Assembly: GCF_907164915.1 (NCBI RefSeq)
Contig: NC_061863.1
Location: 4,766,340-4,830,339 of the forward strand
Origin: Impatiens glandulifera
Lineage: Eukaryota; Streptophyta; Magnoliopsida; Ericales; Balsaminaceae
Length of the DNA stretch: 64,000 nt
Reading direction: 5' to 3'
Notes under the pieces: model-generated
Told to the model about the DNA's origin: nothing
The model's input: only the letters and a program-made list of their open reading frames with translations
The model's database searches: none
Program-made: the position numbers and the translations under genes
In this document: positions 1 through 15,353 of the stretch, piece by piece
Numbering within the stretch: position 1 is the first letter of the stretch
Layout: each line of letters starts with the position of its first letter

Positions 1-570
1 ATTGTGTGATTATGTATGCTTATAGTAATGGAAATTCAGAAATTGAAAATTGAGTAGAATTGTGTTTGGAGAAGATGATACCTCTATTTCATAAATGGTG
101 TTTTCAGACAATGAATCATAAGATATTTGAGTTTTTTTAAGGGAGACAAATTCGTCTATTTCGCGATTTCAGATGAGTCTCTGGGTAATTCAAGTGTTTA
201 TAAGTTTCTAGAAACTGTATCAGATAAATTTAGAAAAGCTATTAATAATTATAGAAGAAACATGACAAATTTTAATTTTGCAAGAGCAGTTTTTACCTAT
301 TATTCATAGGTTAATTGTTTCCTTGGATAAGACTATAACCTTTTCCATGGAAATGCCTATGATTAATCCCGATAAGGAAAGATTGGTTGAAGAGGAGACG
401 GTAGAGATTGTGAAGGAGGGGAGGTTTTGAGGACGATAACGGGTAATGAAATTGGTAGAAGGAAATGGTGTCGAGAAATTTGAATTGTTATTGCTATCGA
501 TGTTGGTGTTTGTTTGGTTCTTCTTGTGGTTTGGTTGATAATTTGTAGTGGAATTAAATGCACTCGATGA
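1..570 (+). pseudogene. Phytolongin pseudogene, 5' part outside the window
   Basis: This is a decayed copy of the intact phytolongin gene at 34739-35389; it aligns from about codon 17 to the stop (TGA at 568-570). The longin core and the C-terminal membrane segment can still be read in pieces, but the frame is broken. There is an in-frame stop soon after the glutamate-rich start of the fragment, an extra T in the run near 127-137, a lost stretch after the methionine-rich segment near 360, and further stops near 428 and 481. The 3' flank also aligns with the flank of the intact gene, so this is a DNA-level duplicate and not a processed retrocopy. No function is expected. Confidence 0.88.
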
Positions 571-1410
571 AGGATGTGTTTACTGGCTATGAAAGTGATT
601 TTAATGTATAGTTGTAGAATGTGTATAATTTGAGATATGATCATGTGTAAATGCGATCGATTTTGAATGTGTTGTTTCGGTTTGGTAATTTGTTTTTTCG
701 TGTTATAATTTTTAATCACAATGAAATTTTTAAAGAGAAAAAAAAATGTAGAAACAATTTTAACAAATGAAGATATTAAATTGTGATTTGAGTTTTGAGA
801 ATGATTATATTTAATAAGGATAGAAATTGAGATGAGATTTTAAGAATTATTATATTTTCATAAATTATGTGATAAAAATTGAGATATTTGTAAAATGGTT
901 AATTAATTTTGAATTCAATAGTGATATTTGAAATTTTGAGAATCATTATATTTGCATAAATAATGTGGATAGAAATTGAGATATTTGTAAAAAGATAATT
1001 AAATTGTGATTTGGGATTTTGAGAATCATTATATTTGCACCAGGATAGAAATTGAGTTATTTGTAAAAAAAATCAGTTAATTTTACATTAGATATATGGG
1101 ATTTTGAAGATTCATATTTGCTTTACTTAGAAGGATAGAAATTGATAACTTTGTAAAGGTATTTTTATTTTATTTTTTAATTTTGAGAATCATTATATTT
1201 TCTTTACTTACAATGAATAAATAAATTGACACTCAATTACACTTTATTTATTTAAATAAATATATTTTTAATTTATAAATATAAATTCACATTTTTTTTT
1301 ATTTGTAAAATTGAATAAAATTAAAATTATTTATAAATTCTTAAAATTTTTTGAGAATATAAAACAATTCTTAAAAACTTAACTACGTAACTAAATTAAA
1401 CTTATTCAAG
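571..1410. repeat. Duplicate block A: 3' flank of phytolongin, first copy
   Basis: AT-rich non-coding DNA that aligns with 35390-36145 and resumes at 38005-38058. It holds a run of imperfect 60-110 bp units built on 'gatagaaattgagat' and 'gagaatcattatattt'. The partner copy has about 1.86 kb of extra DNA between 36145 and 38005, where a LINE-like fragment lies. No gene is seen. Confidence 0.8.
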
Positions 1411-1544
1411 AAGTTTTGATTCTTGACATGGGTAATGTTGTATTTGTTATAAATAAAAAGAAAATGAGAGTCTAGATTTAGTTGGTCTTGTTCGAATAAT
1501 GTCAATTTAATGTATAGTGTAAACAAGATTAAGACAGGAACTAA

Positions 1545-1799
1545 TGTACGTACATCATTTAATTAAACATTATTCAATGATTTTTGACTATATAGAGTTG
1601 TTATGGATTCTTTGTACCATTTGAAAAAATATATAAAAAGAAGACAAATATAAAAAGTAACAAACTCCTTTGTTTTATCTTAATTATTCAAATGATACGA
1701 AATAACTGATCTTGTCCCTGGATTCTCTAGCCTTTTTAATTGTTTGTGAATTTCTGTACCAGATCTTTACTTTAAGCATCAATTGGTTTATATATAACA

Positions 1800-1800
<1 letters not shown>
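1545..1800. repeat. Duplicate block B, first copy
   Basis: Aligns with 12035-12235: both contain 'cattattcaa(t/c)gattttgactatat' and, about 150 bp later, 'agatctttacttt/aattt..gcatcaattggtttatata'. The interval 1411-1544 between blocks A and B holds only AT-rich sequence. Confidence 0.6.
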
Positions 1801-4882
<3,082 letters not shown>

Positions 4883-6269
4883 GGGCATCTCCAACGGCAC
4901 ACATAACACATAATGGGTTTTGCGTGCCCTTTACTCTTCCAACCGTCAGACAAAAAAATCGCGTGCCCTATACTCTTCCAACCGTCAGACAAAAAAATCG
5001 CATAATGTGTTTCTACCGTCTCTCCTACGGCCAAACGCATATATGCGTATGAACGGTTCATCTTCAACATTTTGGCCATTTTCCAAAAATGATTCTTAGA
5101 CTATGTTTTTTTTAATAACTTTTAATTTATTTATATGTAAATTAATCCTTCAACTTATTTATTTTTTACTTTTAAGATAAAAAATTATAATGTTTTTTAA
5201 ATTTATAATTAAATCATTAAATTTATTATACTTGAAATTTTATCTAATTCATTTTATATATTATAATTTATTTTATATTTTACGTTAAATTTTATAAATT
5301 TGTAATTTGTAATTTTAAACTGTACAAATAAACATAAAAAATACATAAAAGTAATTATCTGTTACATAATAAATAGTACAATAATTAAAAGTAAAACATA
5401 AATAATACAATAGTTAAAATTGCTCACAAATAATAGAAATGAACGATAGATAATAATTAATAATCTGGTAATTAGCATCACTTCCTCCAATATTATTGAA
5501 ATAGTCTGAAAATGTAGTCGGGGTGGAAGGATCTAGTTGACTTTTACTTTTGAGCTATTTCTTTCATAATTTAGGCTTGTTGAGCCTGAATAAATGCGCA
5601 CACATTTGGATCTTGTATTTTACTCAAATCTTGCCTTAAAGTTTTGTTCTCTTCCTTAATCTTTTTTAACTCATAACACGTTTGTTTTGCTTATCTAATT
5701 GAATTTGCATATGGTCATTTGCCCTTTTTATTTCTTCATAGCAATTTTTTGTTTGTTTCTTGCATTTCATTTATGGCCAATGATGTATTATCATCATTTT
5801 TCCTTTTCAGCTCTGATAGGTCTTTCAGATGGAGAATCAGTGTTCAATCTTCCAAGTTAAGAGAAAATAAGGAGATATCGGGGATGCTTGTCCAACAGAA
5901 TCTAGAATTGGATTTTCTGACTCGGAAGAGGCATAGTTGATAAATTGATTTCTCCTCCTACTTGTGGAACAATTTTTAAAATTTTCAAAAGTTGTAACAA
6001 TGTTCACACATGATCGAACTTCCAACCTTCTTTGAACTTATAATCTTTCGTGAACAACACTTTAGCCTTTGAGCATCTGTGAAGTTCAAATAATTAAATA
6101 CAAAATGCATAATTAATAGTATATCAATTAATATTTTAATACTCACAATATCTTCATTTGAAGCATCGCTTTGATGAATATTCTCAATTTGTTTTATGCA
6201 TGCATTAAGTCTCATTGTTGCTTTTTGGATAGTGTCTAATCGGGCTTGCATAGATCTTTTCATACAAAT

Positions 6270-6277
6270 TTCCCAAT
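6270..6277. repeat. 8-bp target site duplication, left copy (hAT)
   Basis: TTCCCAAT, identical to 10016-10023. Eight base pairs is the hAT-superfamily target length. Removing the element plus one copy restores continuity of the Harbinger ORF1. Confidence 0.95.
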
Positions 6278-6442
6278 CAGTGGCGGACCCAGAAATATTT
6301 TCTCGGGGGGGCCAAATACATAGTAACGTAATATTTTTTTGGCGATCAAATAAATGCATTTTCTAATTAAAATTTTACTCGGTAATTACATAAAAATACT
6401 AACAAACACAATTATAAAATACTAACAAACACAATTACTAAA

Positions 6443-8818
6443 TTATTCTTGTCCATTAGTCGGTACAAAAGAAGACAAATTTATTCTACGAGACTCCATT
6501 TGTTGAAAATATTGCAATATTGGCTCATTTTCAATTGTTGAGAAAATATCTTTCTCAACATATACAACTAAACTATCATTCATCCATTCATCTCCCATTC
6601 GATTACGCAAATCAGTCTTCACGGTCTTCATTGCAGAAAAAACTCTTTCAACGGATGCAGTTGCAACTGGTAAAACTAAAGCCAACTCTATCAATCGATA
6701 AACCAATGGAAATACTATATGTTTTTCTGTTGCAACCAATTTCTGAGCAAGAATTCCCAAGTCTTCAATTGAAGAAAATTGAGGATCATCCCGCAAATTA
6801 AATAAGTAAGCCCGAAGTTGTTGTTCCAAAAATAAATAATCACTGCTTGTGAAATCTTCGGGATAAAGTTTGGCAAGACGAATGAGTTTACGAATATCAA
6901 ATTGGGAGAATGAATTTCTGGGATGAAGACATGATATGCAGCCAAGTAATTCTGTATTAACTTCTGAAAAACGATTATTCATTTCTTGCATAATCAAGTC
7001 AACAACCTAGCATTAAATAATAAATAATAACTATTAATAGATAAGAAATAATAACTATTAATAGATAAGAAATAATTTTTATTATACCTGACAAAAGATT
7101 TCTACACGATAATGATGAAGATTAGTGATGAGTTCCCCTTTTCCTCTCCGCCTACCATTGCTATCAATTATCATATGATCATTCATATCAAGTATTGAGA
7201 TCGAGTGTAATTGACAAAAACTGTTAACTTGGTCCAAAATATCATGCCATCCATTTTCTCTAAATTCTTGTAATTGATTTTTTGAACTCGCAATCAATGA
7301 CATGGCTTGAACTATATTTTGATCTCCTCTTTGTAGGCAAAGTGATAACTCATTTGTAATTCCCAATAAATTTTTCATCAAATGCAACACAAAAACAAAT
7401 TCATAATCATTCATCTTCTTAAGTAAACCATTTGCAGTACCTCTATTCGCAGAAGATGATGCATCATTAACTACATTTATCAGCACTTCTTGCACTGAAG
7501 ACCACATTGAACATAAACGAAGTAACGTCAAATAATGTGATCCCCAACGAGTATCCACAGGTCTTGTCAAATTAGTTTCTTGATTTTTCCCTCTCCCAGT
7601 AAGGATTTCTCCATTTTCTAATTCAGCAACAATCTTTTCATGTTGAAGCATTCTAAGTTGATCTCTTCTTTTACAAGATGCTCCGGATGTGTTCACAATC
7701 ATTGTGACATATGCAAAAAGTTCACTCACAATGATATTGTCTTCAGCAACAGCAACAAGAACTAATTGAAGTTGATGAGAGAAACAATGAACATACATCG
7801 CATGTGGATTTTCTTGCAATATTAGAGATTTTAACCCTTTGAACTCACCGCGCATATTTGAAGCCCCATCATATCCTTGTCCTCTCAATTTAGACAATGA
7901 CAAACCATGTTTCATAAATAAAGCATCAATAGCCTTTTTTAAAGACTCAGCAGTAGTGTCAGACACGTGCACAACAGCAAGAAATCGTTCAATCACACAT
8001 CCTTTTTTATTCACATATCTCAAAACAACTCCCATTTGTTCCTTCACCGAACTATCCCGAGCCTCATCAACCATCAATGAAAAGAACTTATCTCCAATAT
8101 CATTTAATATAGCAATTGTGATTTGTGAAGCACAAGCATGTATTAAACCTTTTTGAATTTTTGGAGAAGTCAATTGATTGTTTCCGGGAGCATTTTGTTT
8201 TACAACTTTAAAAATCTCTTCATTACGTTGACTATACCAATCAATCAATTCAAGAAAATTACCTTTATTTGATGAACTACTTGACTCATCGTGTCCTCGA
8301 AAAGGTAATCCTTGCCTCAATAGAAAACGTGTTACATCTAACATTGCCGTTAAACGAGTGCGATAATTTATTTCTATATCACGACCATGTGTACGTAAAA
8401 CGTTTCTCACGCTATGTCTTTGATCTTGAAATGATTCAAATTGAATTCTAGCTTCATTATGACAACTATTTGAAGTTCCCATATGACGATTGAATCTTTC
8501 TAATGCCCTTTTCCAATTTTTATACCCATCTCCTATAAAGGTATCATCTACGTTTTCTCTATTTAAAGGCTTGAAAAGATAACACCAAAAACAAAATGCT
8601 GCATCTTTTGATATGCTATATTCTAACCATGTATATTTTTGATACCAATTTTCTTGAAAGCTCCTTTCATGATTACCAAAAGATGTTTTTGGATACAAAT
8701 GACCATTTAATTGACAAGGCCCTCGAAGTACATATTCTCTTCGAGCTTGATCTCGAATAGCAATATCAAATTTCTCAATTGGTTTCCTTAATCCTGGATC
8801 ACTAATAATATCATCCAA
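6443..8818 (-). CDS. hAT transposase (TTF-type zinc finger / DUF4371 / hATC)
   Basis: Two exons, 8818-7088 and 7006-6443, joined across an 81-bp GT-AG intron, give about 764 residues, a normal length for this family. In order: a TTF-type zinc-finger region (residues about 15-110; AFCFWCYLF), a DUF4371/RNase H-like core with the acidic motifs FSLMVDEARDSS and GQGYDGASNMRG, and a C-terminal hATC dimerisation region (VATASVERVFSAMK). These are the parts that bind the ends and cut DNA. The start is uncertain: the frame is open upstream to a TAA near 8947 but has no ATG, and 8818 itself is TTG. The first in-frame ATG is 8482, which would remove the zinc finger. An upstream spliced exon may supply the start, or the N terminus has decayed. 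Confidence 0.85.
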
Positions 8819-9990
8819 ATTTAATTCAGCACGTGATTGATTTTCTATTTGATCAGTAATATTAGACTCATTAGTAGGCTTATTAATTGATTGAGAAGGC
8901 TCAGGCTGGTCATGTGATTCTACAAATTCGTTTATAGAATCTCTCCATTATTCAATATCCTATATACAATAAATAACTAAAAATAAATATGTGTCACAAC
9001 CTAACCTAGCCCCTAAATAAAATTAAAATAAATATAATAATTGTGTAAAAAAATATTAATATAATAAGTTGTAAATGAAAAAATATACCTTAATAATTGA
9101 TATGCTTTTGGTGATTTTGAAGCCTCCTTTTATAATATTAGACTATTCGTGATATATTGAATGATGTCTCTGTAATGAAAAAAAATATGACCTCAAAGAT
9201 GATTTTCAAATTAGGTTGAATCTTGAATGTATGATAAAAAATTTAAATTATTAGAGATGGAAAGAGACGAATATCAATATAAACAATATAAATATAATTA
9301 GGGTTAGTAATATATATAAAATAACCTAATATTAAGGATGAAAAATAATAAAACATTTAAAAATATTAATATATTATTATATTAAATATAATATATAGAG
9401 AGAAAAATTATTATATTAATATAGAGAAAAATAAGTAATATATTATTATAAATATAGAGAGAAAATAAATATATTATTATATATATAGAGAAAATAAATA
9501 TATTATTATATATATATATAGAAAATAAATATATTATTATATATAATACGAAGAGAAAAGTTATAAAGTTTAACTTATTATAAGAAAATAAATATAAAAA
9601 AATATAAAGTAATATAATATTATACGGTAAAATAAATATTTTATAATAAATAATCAATAATATTTTGGAAAATTTAAAGCCTTAAAAAATGGGGACCGAA
9701 TCTTAGCGATTTAATAATATTTTGTAAATTTAAGGATCATTAAAAAATGGGGCGTTAGTTAGCGAATAGAAAGAAGAAAATTAAGGAGATAGGTTAGCGA
9801 ATAGAAAGAAGAAGATTAAGGAGAATGAGAGATAGGATATGGATAGAAATTAGGGCAGAGATTATAGAGAATTAGAGATTAGATGAATATGAATTAGGGC
9901 AAAGAGGTGAATAAATAGAGAGAAAGAGAGATGTGGGGTATATTAAAAAAAAAATTTTTTTTTTTAGGTGGGGGAGGCCGGGGCCCCCCA
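8819..9990. other. 5' region of the hAT element, no coding signal
   Basis: Upstream of the transposase on its strand. It includes a likely intron (about 9088-8958, minus strand, acceptor before GATATTGAATAATGG) and AT-rich repeats with 'ataaatatattattatatata' units at 9360-9560. The last 250 bases are purine-rich with repeated 'agcgaatagaaagaagaa'. Confidence 0.6.
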
Positions 9991-10015
9991 AGGCCCCCAA
10001 GTGGATCCGCCACTG

Positions 10016-10023
10016 TTCCCAAT
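10016..10023. repeat. 8-bp target site duplication, right copy (hAT)
   Basis: TTCCCAAT, the match of 6270-6277. Confidence 0.95.
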
Positions 10024-10321
10024 GCTCCAGCATTTCTCTATTGAAAGTTTCTTCAATACGAGACCATAATCGGTCACTTGTTTGATTCATTCCAATAATT
10101 GGATCCTCGGAAATTTCGATATAATCAAAACATAAGAGGATATCCTCATCTTGGTTATAGGCTGCTTATCGGACAAATATCTTAACAATGAGTGAAGGTA
10201 AATATGTATTCGATTGAATTCAAATGGTAAGATGCAATGAATTATATATTACCCTCCATGTCAATATATAGGTAAAATACAAACACTTACCATGCTTATT
10301 ACATTGAATTAGAAATGACCA

Positions 10322-10745
10322 CACAATAAATTAATTGAAATGATCATACAATGAAAAATTTGTCCTATTTCTCTAAATAAATTATTTGAAATGATCATAC
10401 AATGAAAAGTTTCTCATATTTTAATTGAAATGACCATACACTTATAAGTTTGTCTTATTTCTCCACAAAAATTAATTGAAATGATCATACACTTAAGAGT
10501 TTGTCATATTTCTCCACATAAATTAATTGAAATGACCATCAAATGAAAAGTTTGTCATAATTCTCCACTCAAATTAATTGAAATGACCATACACTTACAA
10601 GTTTGTCCTATTTCTCCACATAATTAATTGAAATGACTATATAATAAAAAGTTTGTCCTATTTCTCCACTCAAATTAATTGAAATGATCATACAATTAAA
10701 AGTTGGTCCAATTTCTCCACTCAAATTAATTGAAATGACTATATT
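10322..10745. repeat. About eight 51-bp tandem units between the Harbinger genes
   Basis: Each unit reads close to 'attaattgaaatgatcatac' followed by 'aatgaaaagtttgtcctatttctccact'. They fill the space between the divergent ORF1 and nuclease starts, where both promoters or an internal transposase site would be expected. Confidence 0.85.
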
Positions 10746-10860
10746 ACCATCCTATTGCAATTACACTACTATTAATACATAGCATATCCTCCTTATATTG
10801 TTAAATCATTTATAACTTATCACATATATTTTCCACTATCCAAAACTACAAGTCTCCATA

Positions 10861-12012
10861 ATGAATTTCAACGTTAGTAATTCATCATCTTCTTCTTCTT
10901 CAGATGATGATAATATGATGATTCATCAAAGACAATAAAATTTATGTCGACTTCACAAAAATAACAACATGATCATCCAACACCTTTTTGAACAACAAAG
11001 CCAACAAGTACTACATCGTGGTTTAGTTCCTGGACATATTGTCATCAATCTTGATCGTGAAAATGCAGATCGTAGGTTATACAATGATTATTTTTCAGAT
11101 AATCCAGTGTATAATGAGACCATGTTTCGTCGGAGATATCGAATGTCTCTCTTATTGTTCCTTCGAATTGTTGATGCAGTCAAAGATCATGATCGCTACT
11201 TCCAACAACAATCGAACTATGCGGGCAAACTTGGATTATCTCAAATACAAAAAATAACAACAGTTTTCCGTATGTTGGCATATGGTGCTCCAATAGATGC
11301 CACGTATGAGTATATTAAAATTGGAGAATCTATTGCAATTGAAAGTATGAAAAAATTATATTGCGTTGTGGTTGAAATATTTAGCGAACGGTATCTTAGA
11401 AGGTCAACAACAAATGATATTTCTCGACTTCTCAATATTGGTCTGCAACATGGATTTCCTAGAATGTTAGGCAGTTTAGATTGTATGCATTGGAGTTGGA
11501 AAAGTTGTCCAACCGCGTGGGCGGGGCAATACGCATGTCGTAGTGGAAAGCCTACTATCATTCTCGAAGTTGTCGCAAATTATGATCTTTGGATATGGCA
11601 TGCATATTTTGGTTTTCTAGACACCAACAATGATATAAACGTGTTATATTAGAGTCAACTCATCTATTTTCGGATCTAACTTGAGGTATTTCTCCTCCAG
11701 CTCATTATGTAATTCAAGAAAAAAAATTTAACATGGTTATTATTTAGTTGATGGCATATATCAAAAATGATCTACTATTGTGCAAACAATTCATGAGCCA
11801 CGTGGTCGTAAGAAAAAAATACTTTGCAATGAAACAAGAAGCATATGGAAAAGACGTTGAACGTGCATTCAGAGTTCTTCAATCACGTTATTTCATTATA
11901 ATTGGACCGATACGACATTAGAGAAAAGAAGTGTTGCATGATATAATGACTAAATGCATAATTTTGCTTAATATGATTGTTGAGAATGAACGTAACCTTA
12001 ATGCACACCTAT
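10861..12012 (+). pseudogene. PIF/Harbinger nuclease (HARBI1-like, DDE_Tnp_4), damaged
   Basis: Catalytic nuclease of the element. The natural start is probably the ATG at 10861, in frame with the long open stretch; a serine-aspartate-rich leader is cut by TAA at codon 26, so the open part begins at ATG 10969 and runs 227 codons to 11652. It shows the plant Harbinger core, with the first catalytic Asp in GSLDCMHWSW and the second near NNDINVLY. After the stop at 11650 the similarity continues in shifted frames to about 12012, including the third acidic residue (GKDVERAFRVLQSR). So the gene is intact for most of its length but has an early nonsense codon and at least two frameshifts near the end. 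Confidence 0.85.
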
Positions 12013-12020
12013 CGAATTTT

Positions 12021-14159
12021 TAAATAAATTTATTATTATTAGTTATTACATTATTCAACGATTTTGACTATATGAATTATATGAAATATCTAGCCTCTAA
12101 TACAAATAGAAATAAAGATTAAATAAATAAATAAAAACAAAAGTACACCCTAACTTTTTATTCATTATTGTACCCAAAATAATTATGACTAGATCTTTAA
12201 TTTATTGCATCAATTGGTTTATATAATTACTTTTTATTCATTATTTATTAAATGATATCGTTAACGTATTGTAATGTTATTTCGGTATATTAAAATATCG
12301 ACAGGATACCATTAACATATCGTTTCTATCGAAGGTTATACCACAATTTCGATAAATAAAATTTCTAAAATAAAATTAATATAAATTTGTTTAGAGAGAA
12401 AAATAAATCTATTAAGGTTTGAGTGAACAAAAAAAATAAGAGAGAGTTAAGTCTCAATTATTTAAAAAAAAATTAAAATAAATTTATTAACACTACTAGG
12501 ATACCAAACAAAATTTTAAAATATGAATGACATGTCTTTTAAAAATGATTTTATTTATTAGGAATATATTGATTTACTCCGTACTTTTTCTATTTTTATT
12601 AATCGTAATACAAAATTCACTATATTTATTAATTAGAATATATATAAATAATTAAATATAAAAAAGATAAATAATTAAATATAAAAAAAAAGTGATAATT
12701 AATAATTTCTTTTTAAATTGTCCAGTCAATTCTAAAATATTATTTCAAATTTATAATGTCTCATTTAAATTTGTATTATAATAAATAAATTAAAATAATT
12801 TTTAAATTACTTTAAAACTTAACATATTTATTTAATATATTTTTAATTTTTTTCTAGTAATAAAAGAATTAAAATAACAATTTTTTATAAATTATTTAAG
12901 AAATGTCAAAAACATTTTATTTAAAAAAATATTAATATTAGTTTCCTTAAATATTATTATTAATCATTGTTTAAACATTTTTTATTAGACCTTATTCTTG
13001 ACAAACCAACTCATTGCATTTTCATATTTTAACCACCAATATTCTGACTTCTAATATTATAATTATTTGACCTCAATTTTTTTTTAAACATCTCACCTAC
13101 ATTAAACCTCTTAGAGTTAGTTTGATTCAACTTATTTACGTCTGCTTATTTAGTTTATTTGCAGGTACATTTTATATAATCTCAATTTATTTAATCGCTT
13201 ATACGTTTAACTTATTTATTTTTTATATTTATAATATTATTTAATAATTAATATTATATATGTTTATTAATTTAATTTTAAATGTTGATAAATGATTTAA
13301 TAAAAAAATAGTATATTTGAAAATAAATTATATTAATATATTAATTTTTATAATTTTTTGGTTAATATATAATTTTAAATATTAATAAATGACTTAAATT
13401 AAAAAAATATTATATTTAAAATAAATTATATAAGTATATTAATTTTTATAAATATTTAATATAAATATGATATAAAAATATATAGATATATATAAAAATA
13501 TTTTAAAATTTACAGTCCCTCCTCTCTTTCGCTTTTATTTTGAAAATTTTAAATATTTAGATATTAATTCAATAAAGAAAAGTAATTTATTATTATTATT
13601 ATTATTATATAACTTTTCAACTTTCCCCCATCTTTCTTATCAAAATTTTCAATTTTCAATTTATTTTAAGTCTATCTCACCCTCTTTCTATCCATATTCA
13701 TTTAACACAAGCTTGTTTCATCAATTATCATCCCTATTTTTATTTTGATTTCTAAAACTATAATTAGAAATTAAAAAATCGCAATTTATTTGTTTTTCAT
13801 ATTTTGTTTAATTATTTTATATTTGACGATATATATATATATTATAAATAAATATAAATGTATTTAAAAGTATGTTTTATTAATATAATAATTTTATATA
13901 AATATATAAAAATATCAAAAATAGATAGAATAGATAAAAGAGAATAAAAAGAATAAATAAAATAATTAGAAAGAGATTAAATAAATAAGAATGAATGAAT
14001 AAAATAATTAAAAATAAATAAAATAAATAAAAGAGAATAAATAACAAATATTTAAAAGTGATAAGGGAGAAAACGGTGAAATTATAGCTTAAATGCTAAA
14101 GAGAAAGTTAGAAAGAAAATTAAGTTTAAACACATTAATTTTAATTTTGTGTGAGCTTA
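12021..14159. other. AT-rich intergenic DNA with the second copy of block B
   Basis: 12035-12235 aligns with 1545-1800. 12240-12360 has several 'ggtat'/'tatcg' stretches resembling those at 19850-19930, perhaps remains of the same insertion. The rest is AT-rich with no gene, TIR or RNA that I can support. Confidence 0.6.
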
Positions 14160-14984
14160 GACGTCTCCAACCCAACGACATACACAAACACACCCAAAAT
14201 GGGTTTGGAACTCCAACCCAACGACATACACAAACACACCCAAAATGGGTTTGGAACTCCAACCCACCATCAAACTCATATGTGTAATGTGTAATGGGTT
14301 TTTAATCCATTTCTCTCTCTTGGAAACGCATATATGCATTTCTACTATTCATCCACACAAAAAAGTAATTTTATATATACTAGGAAGATCTCCGTGCGAT
14401 GCACACGGATAAAAATATATTGTTACAACGTTCTGCGTTCATCAAATTTGGTGTTGAATTTAAAATATAAAATGTTATTAGCCTAGTTGGTTAAAGAGTT
14501 GTACTTGTTTTGTTAGGTTGCAACCCACAATCCGACTCAATTATCCATTTACTCTCACATATATATCCAAATTAACCACAGCTCTCGACCCGACAATCCG
14601 GACACTTTCAAAATTAAGCATCATTATATATATATATAGATTTAAGTATTTACAAATTAAGTTTAAAGTTATATGTTTAATTTTTTTTTTATAATGTATT
14701 TATATATTAATTTTGTTTATATAATTTATTTTATTTTTGTTGTGTATGAATTAATTATATATAATTAATTTTATTTTAATTTTATAAATAAATGAGAAAA
14801 GATTGAGATTAAATATGTGAAGTTGATAAATATATAAATAATATTAATAAGGTTAAAAAGTTAGTATAAGAAAGGAATATTCTAGTTTGGAAATGTGTTT
14901 TTAGGTTGGAAATGAATTACTATTTAATGTGACGTTTATTATATTTTAGATTTGAGAATGAGTTTGTGGATTAGAGATGGTTTT
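14160..14984. mobile_element. Harbinger-type MITE, interrupted by a Helitron
   Basis: Begins GACGTCTCCAACCC after TTA (14157-14159) and ends with a degenerate inverted counterpart (GTGGATTAGAGATGG) before TTA at about 14985. Its 53-bp direct repeat (14164-14263) and the 'aacgcatatatgca' stretch near 14325 match the left end of the Harbinger element at 4883-5050 in layout and orientation. Without the Helitron it is about 565 bp and non-coding. Confidence 0.6.
14380..14640 (-). mobile_element. Short non-autonomous Helitron, 261 bp
   Basis: On the minus strand it starts TCTATATATATA, ends CTAG, and has a short hairpin (CCGTG..CACGG) about 10 bp before CTAG, all standard Helitron ends. It lies between A and T in the host (the MITE). 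Same family as 55198-55654 and 56669-56856. Confidence 0.75.
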
Positions 14985-15062
14985 TTATTATGCAAATTTA
15001 CTGTAACAGTTTATTGCACAAATGTCCAAACACAACATTTAAACATTAAATCAAACAAAGCC

Positions 15063-15108
<46 letters not shown>

Positions 15109-15353
15109 CTCAATCACTTAAATTAAATATATTTTAAATTTCCTTACCAATTTAATTTTTTTAAACATTATAAAAATAACAAATATTTGTAAATTATTTA
15201 AAACATGTCAAATATAATGTTTTTTATTTTTAGTTTATTATATATATATATATATATTCTATTTATTATATTTTATAGATTTTTTTTGTATATATTTATA
15301 TATAATTATAATTTTAATACTAAAAAGAAAAAAAACATTATTAACCTCTAAAA

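Larger units (their letters stand above)
6278..10015 (-). mobile_element. hAT transposon, 3738 bp, with TIRs and 8-bp TSD
   Basis: Terminal inverted repeats are CAGTGGCGGACCCA at the left and, inverted, CAGTGGCGGATCCAC at the right, followed on both sides by a run of G and GGCC. The flanks TTCCCAAT are perfect. Inside is a two-exon transposase on the minus strand (6443-8818), an upstream untranslated region with exon-like pieces (about 9089-9180, GT donor at 9088), and AT-rich satellite-like DNA at 9360-9660. Terminal agreement and a perfect TSD suggest a recent insertion compared with the decay of the Harbinger host. Confidence 0.93.
5530..10180 (-). pseudogene. Harbinger ORF1 (NAM-associated/trihelix-like), split by a hAT insertion
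   Basis: This is the DNA-binding accessory protein of PIF/Harbinger elements, needed with the nuclease for transposition in known systems. Reading the minus strand from 10180, an acidic-aromatic segment (YNQDEDILLCFDYIEISEDP, then DRLWSRIEETFNRE) ends at the hAT target site; it resumes at 6269 with MKRSMQARLDTIQKA, CIKQIENIHQSDASNEDIV and, past a small intron-like AT stretch at about 6080-6150, a region rich in Lys/Cys and SRRRNQ. A decayed coiled-coil tail runs to about 5530. Stops and frame changes lie in the tail. The family match is by the KQIEN and ASNEDI motifs known from NAM-associated domains. Confidence 0.72.
4883..12020. mobile_element. PIF/Harbinger element, right end not found
   Basis: The left end starts GGGCATCTCCAACGGC directly after TAA at 4880-4882, the 3-bp target typical of this superfamily; the duplicate locus at 24021-24023 shows the same TAA without an insertion. 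The element has the two divergent genes expected: a MYB/trihelix-like ORF1 on the minus strand and a DDE nuclease on the plus strand. A 39-bp direct repeat sits at 4925-5002. A later hAT insertion (6278-10015) inflates its length. I could not find a matching right terminus; sequence past 12030 belongs to duplicate block B, so the right end is probably lost. Confidence 0.75.

Noticed and set aside
363..719. 118-codon open frame on the minus strand
   Set aside because: Antisense of the phytolongin pseudogene; the same shadow exists opposite the intact gene (35098-35382).
9382..9657. 91-codon open frame rich in Ile/Tyr/Phe
   Set aside because: AT-rich simple-sequence DNA within the hAT 5' region.
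14474..14530. tRNA gene
   Set aside because: A- and B-box-like motifs are present in the Helitron family, but no cloverleaf stems or anticodon arm can be drawn.
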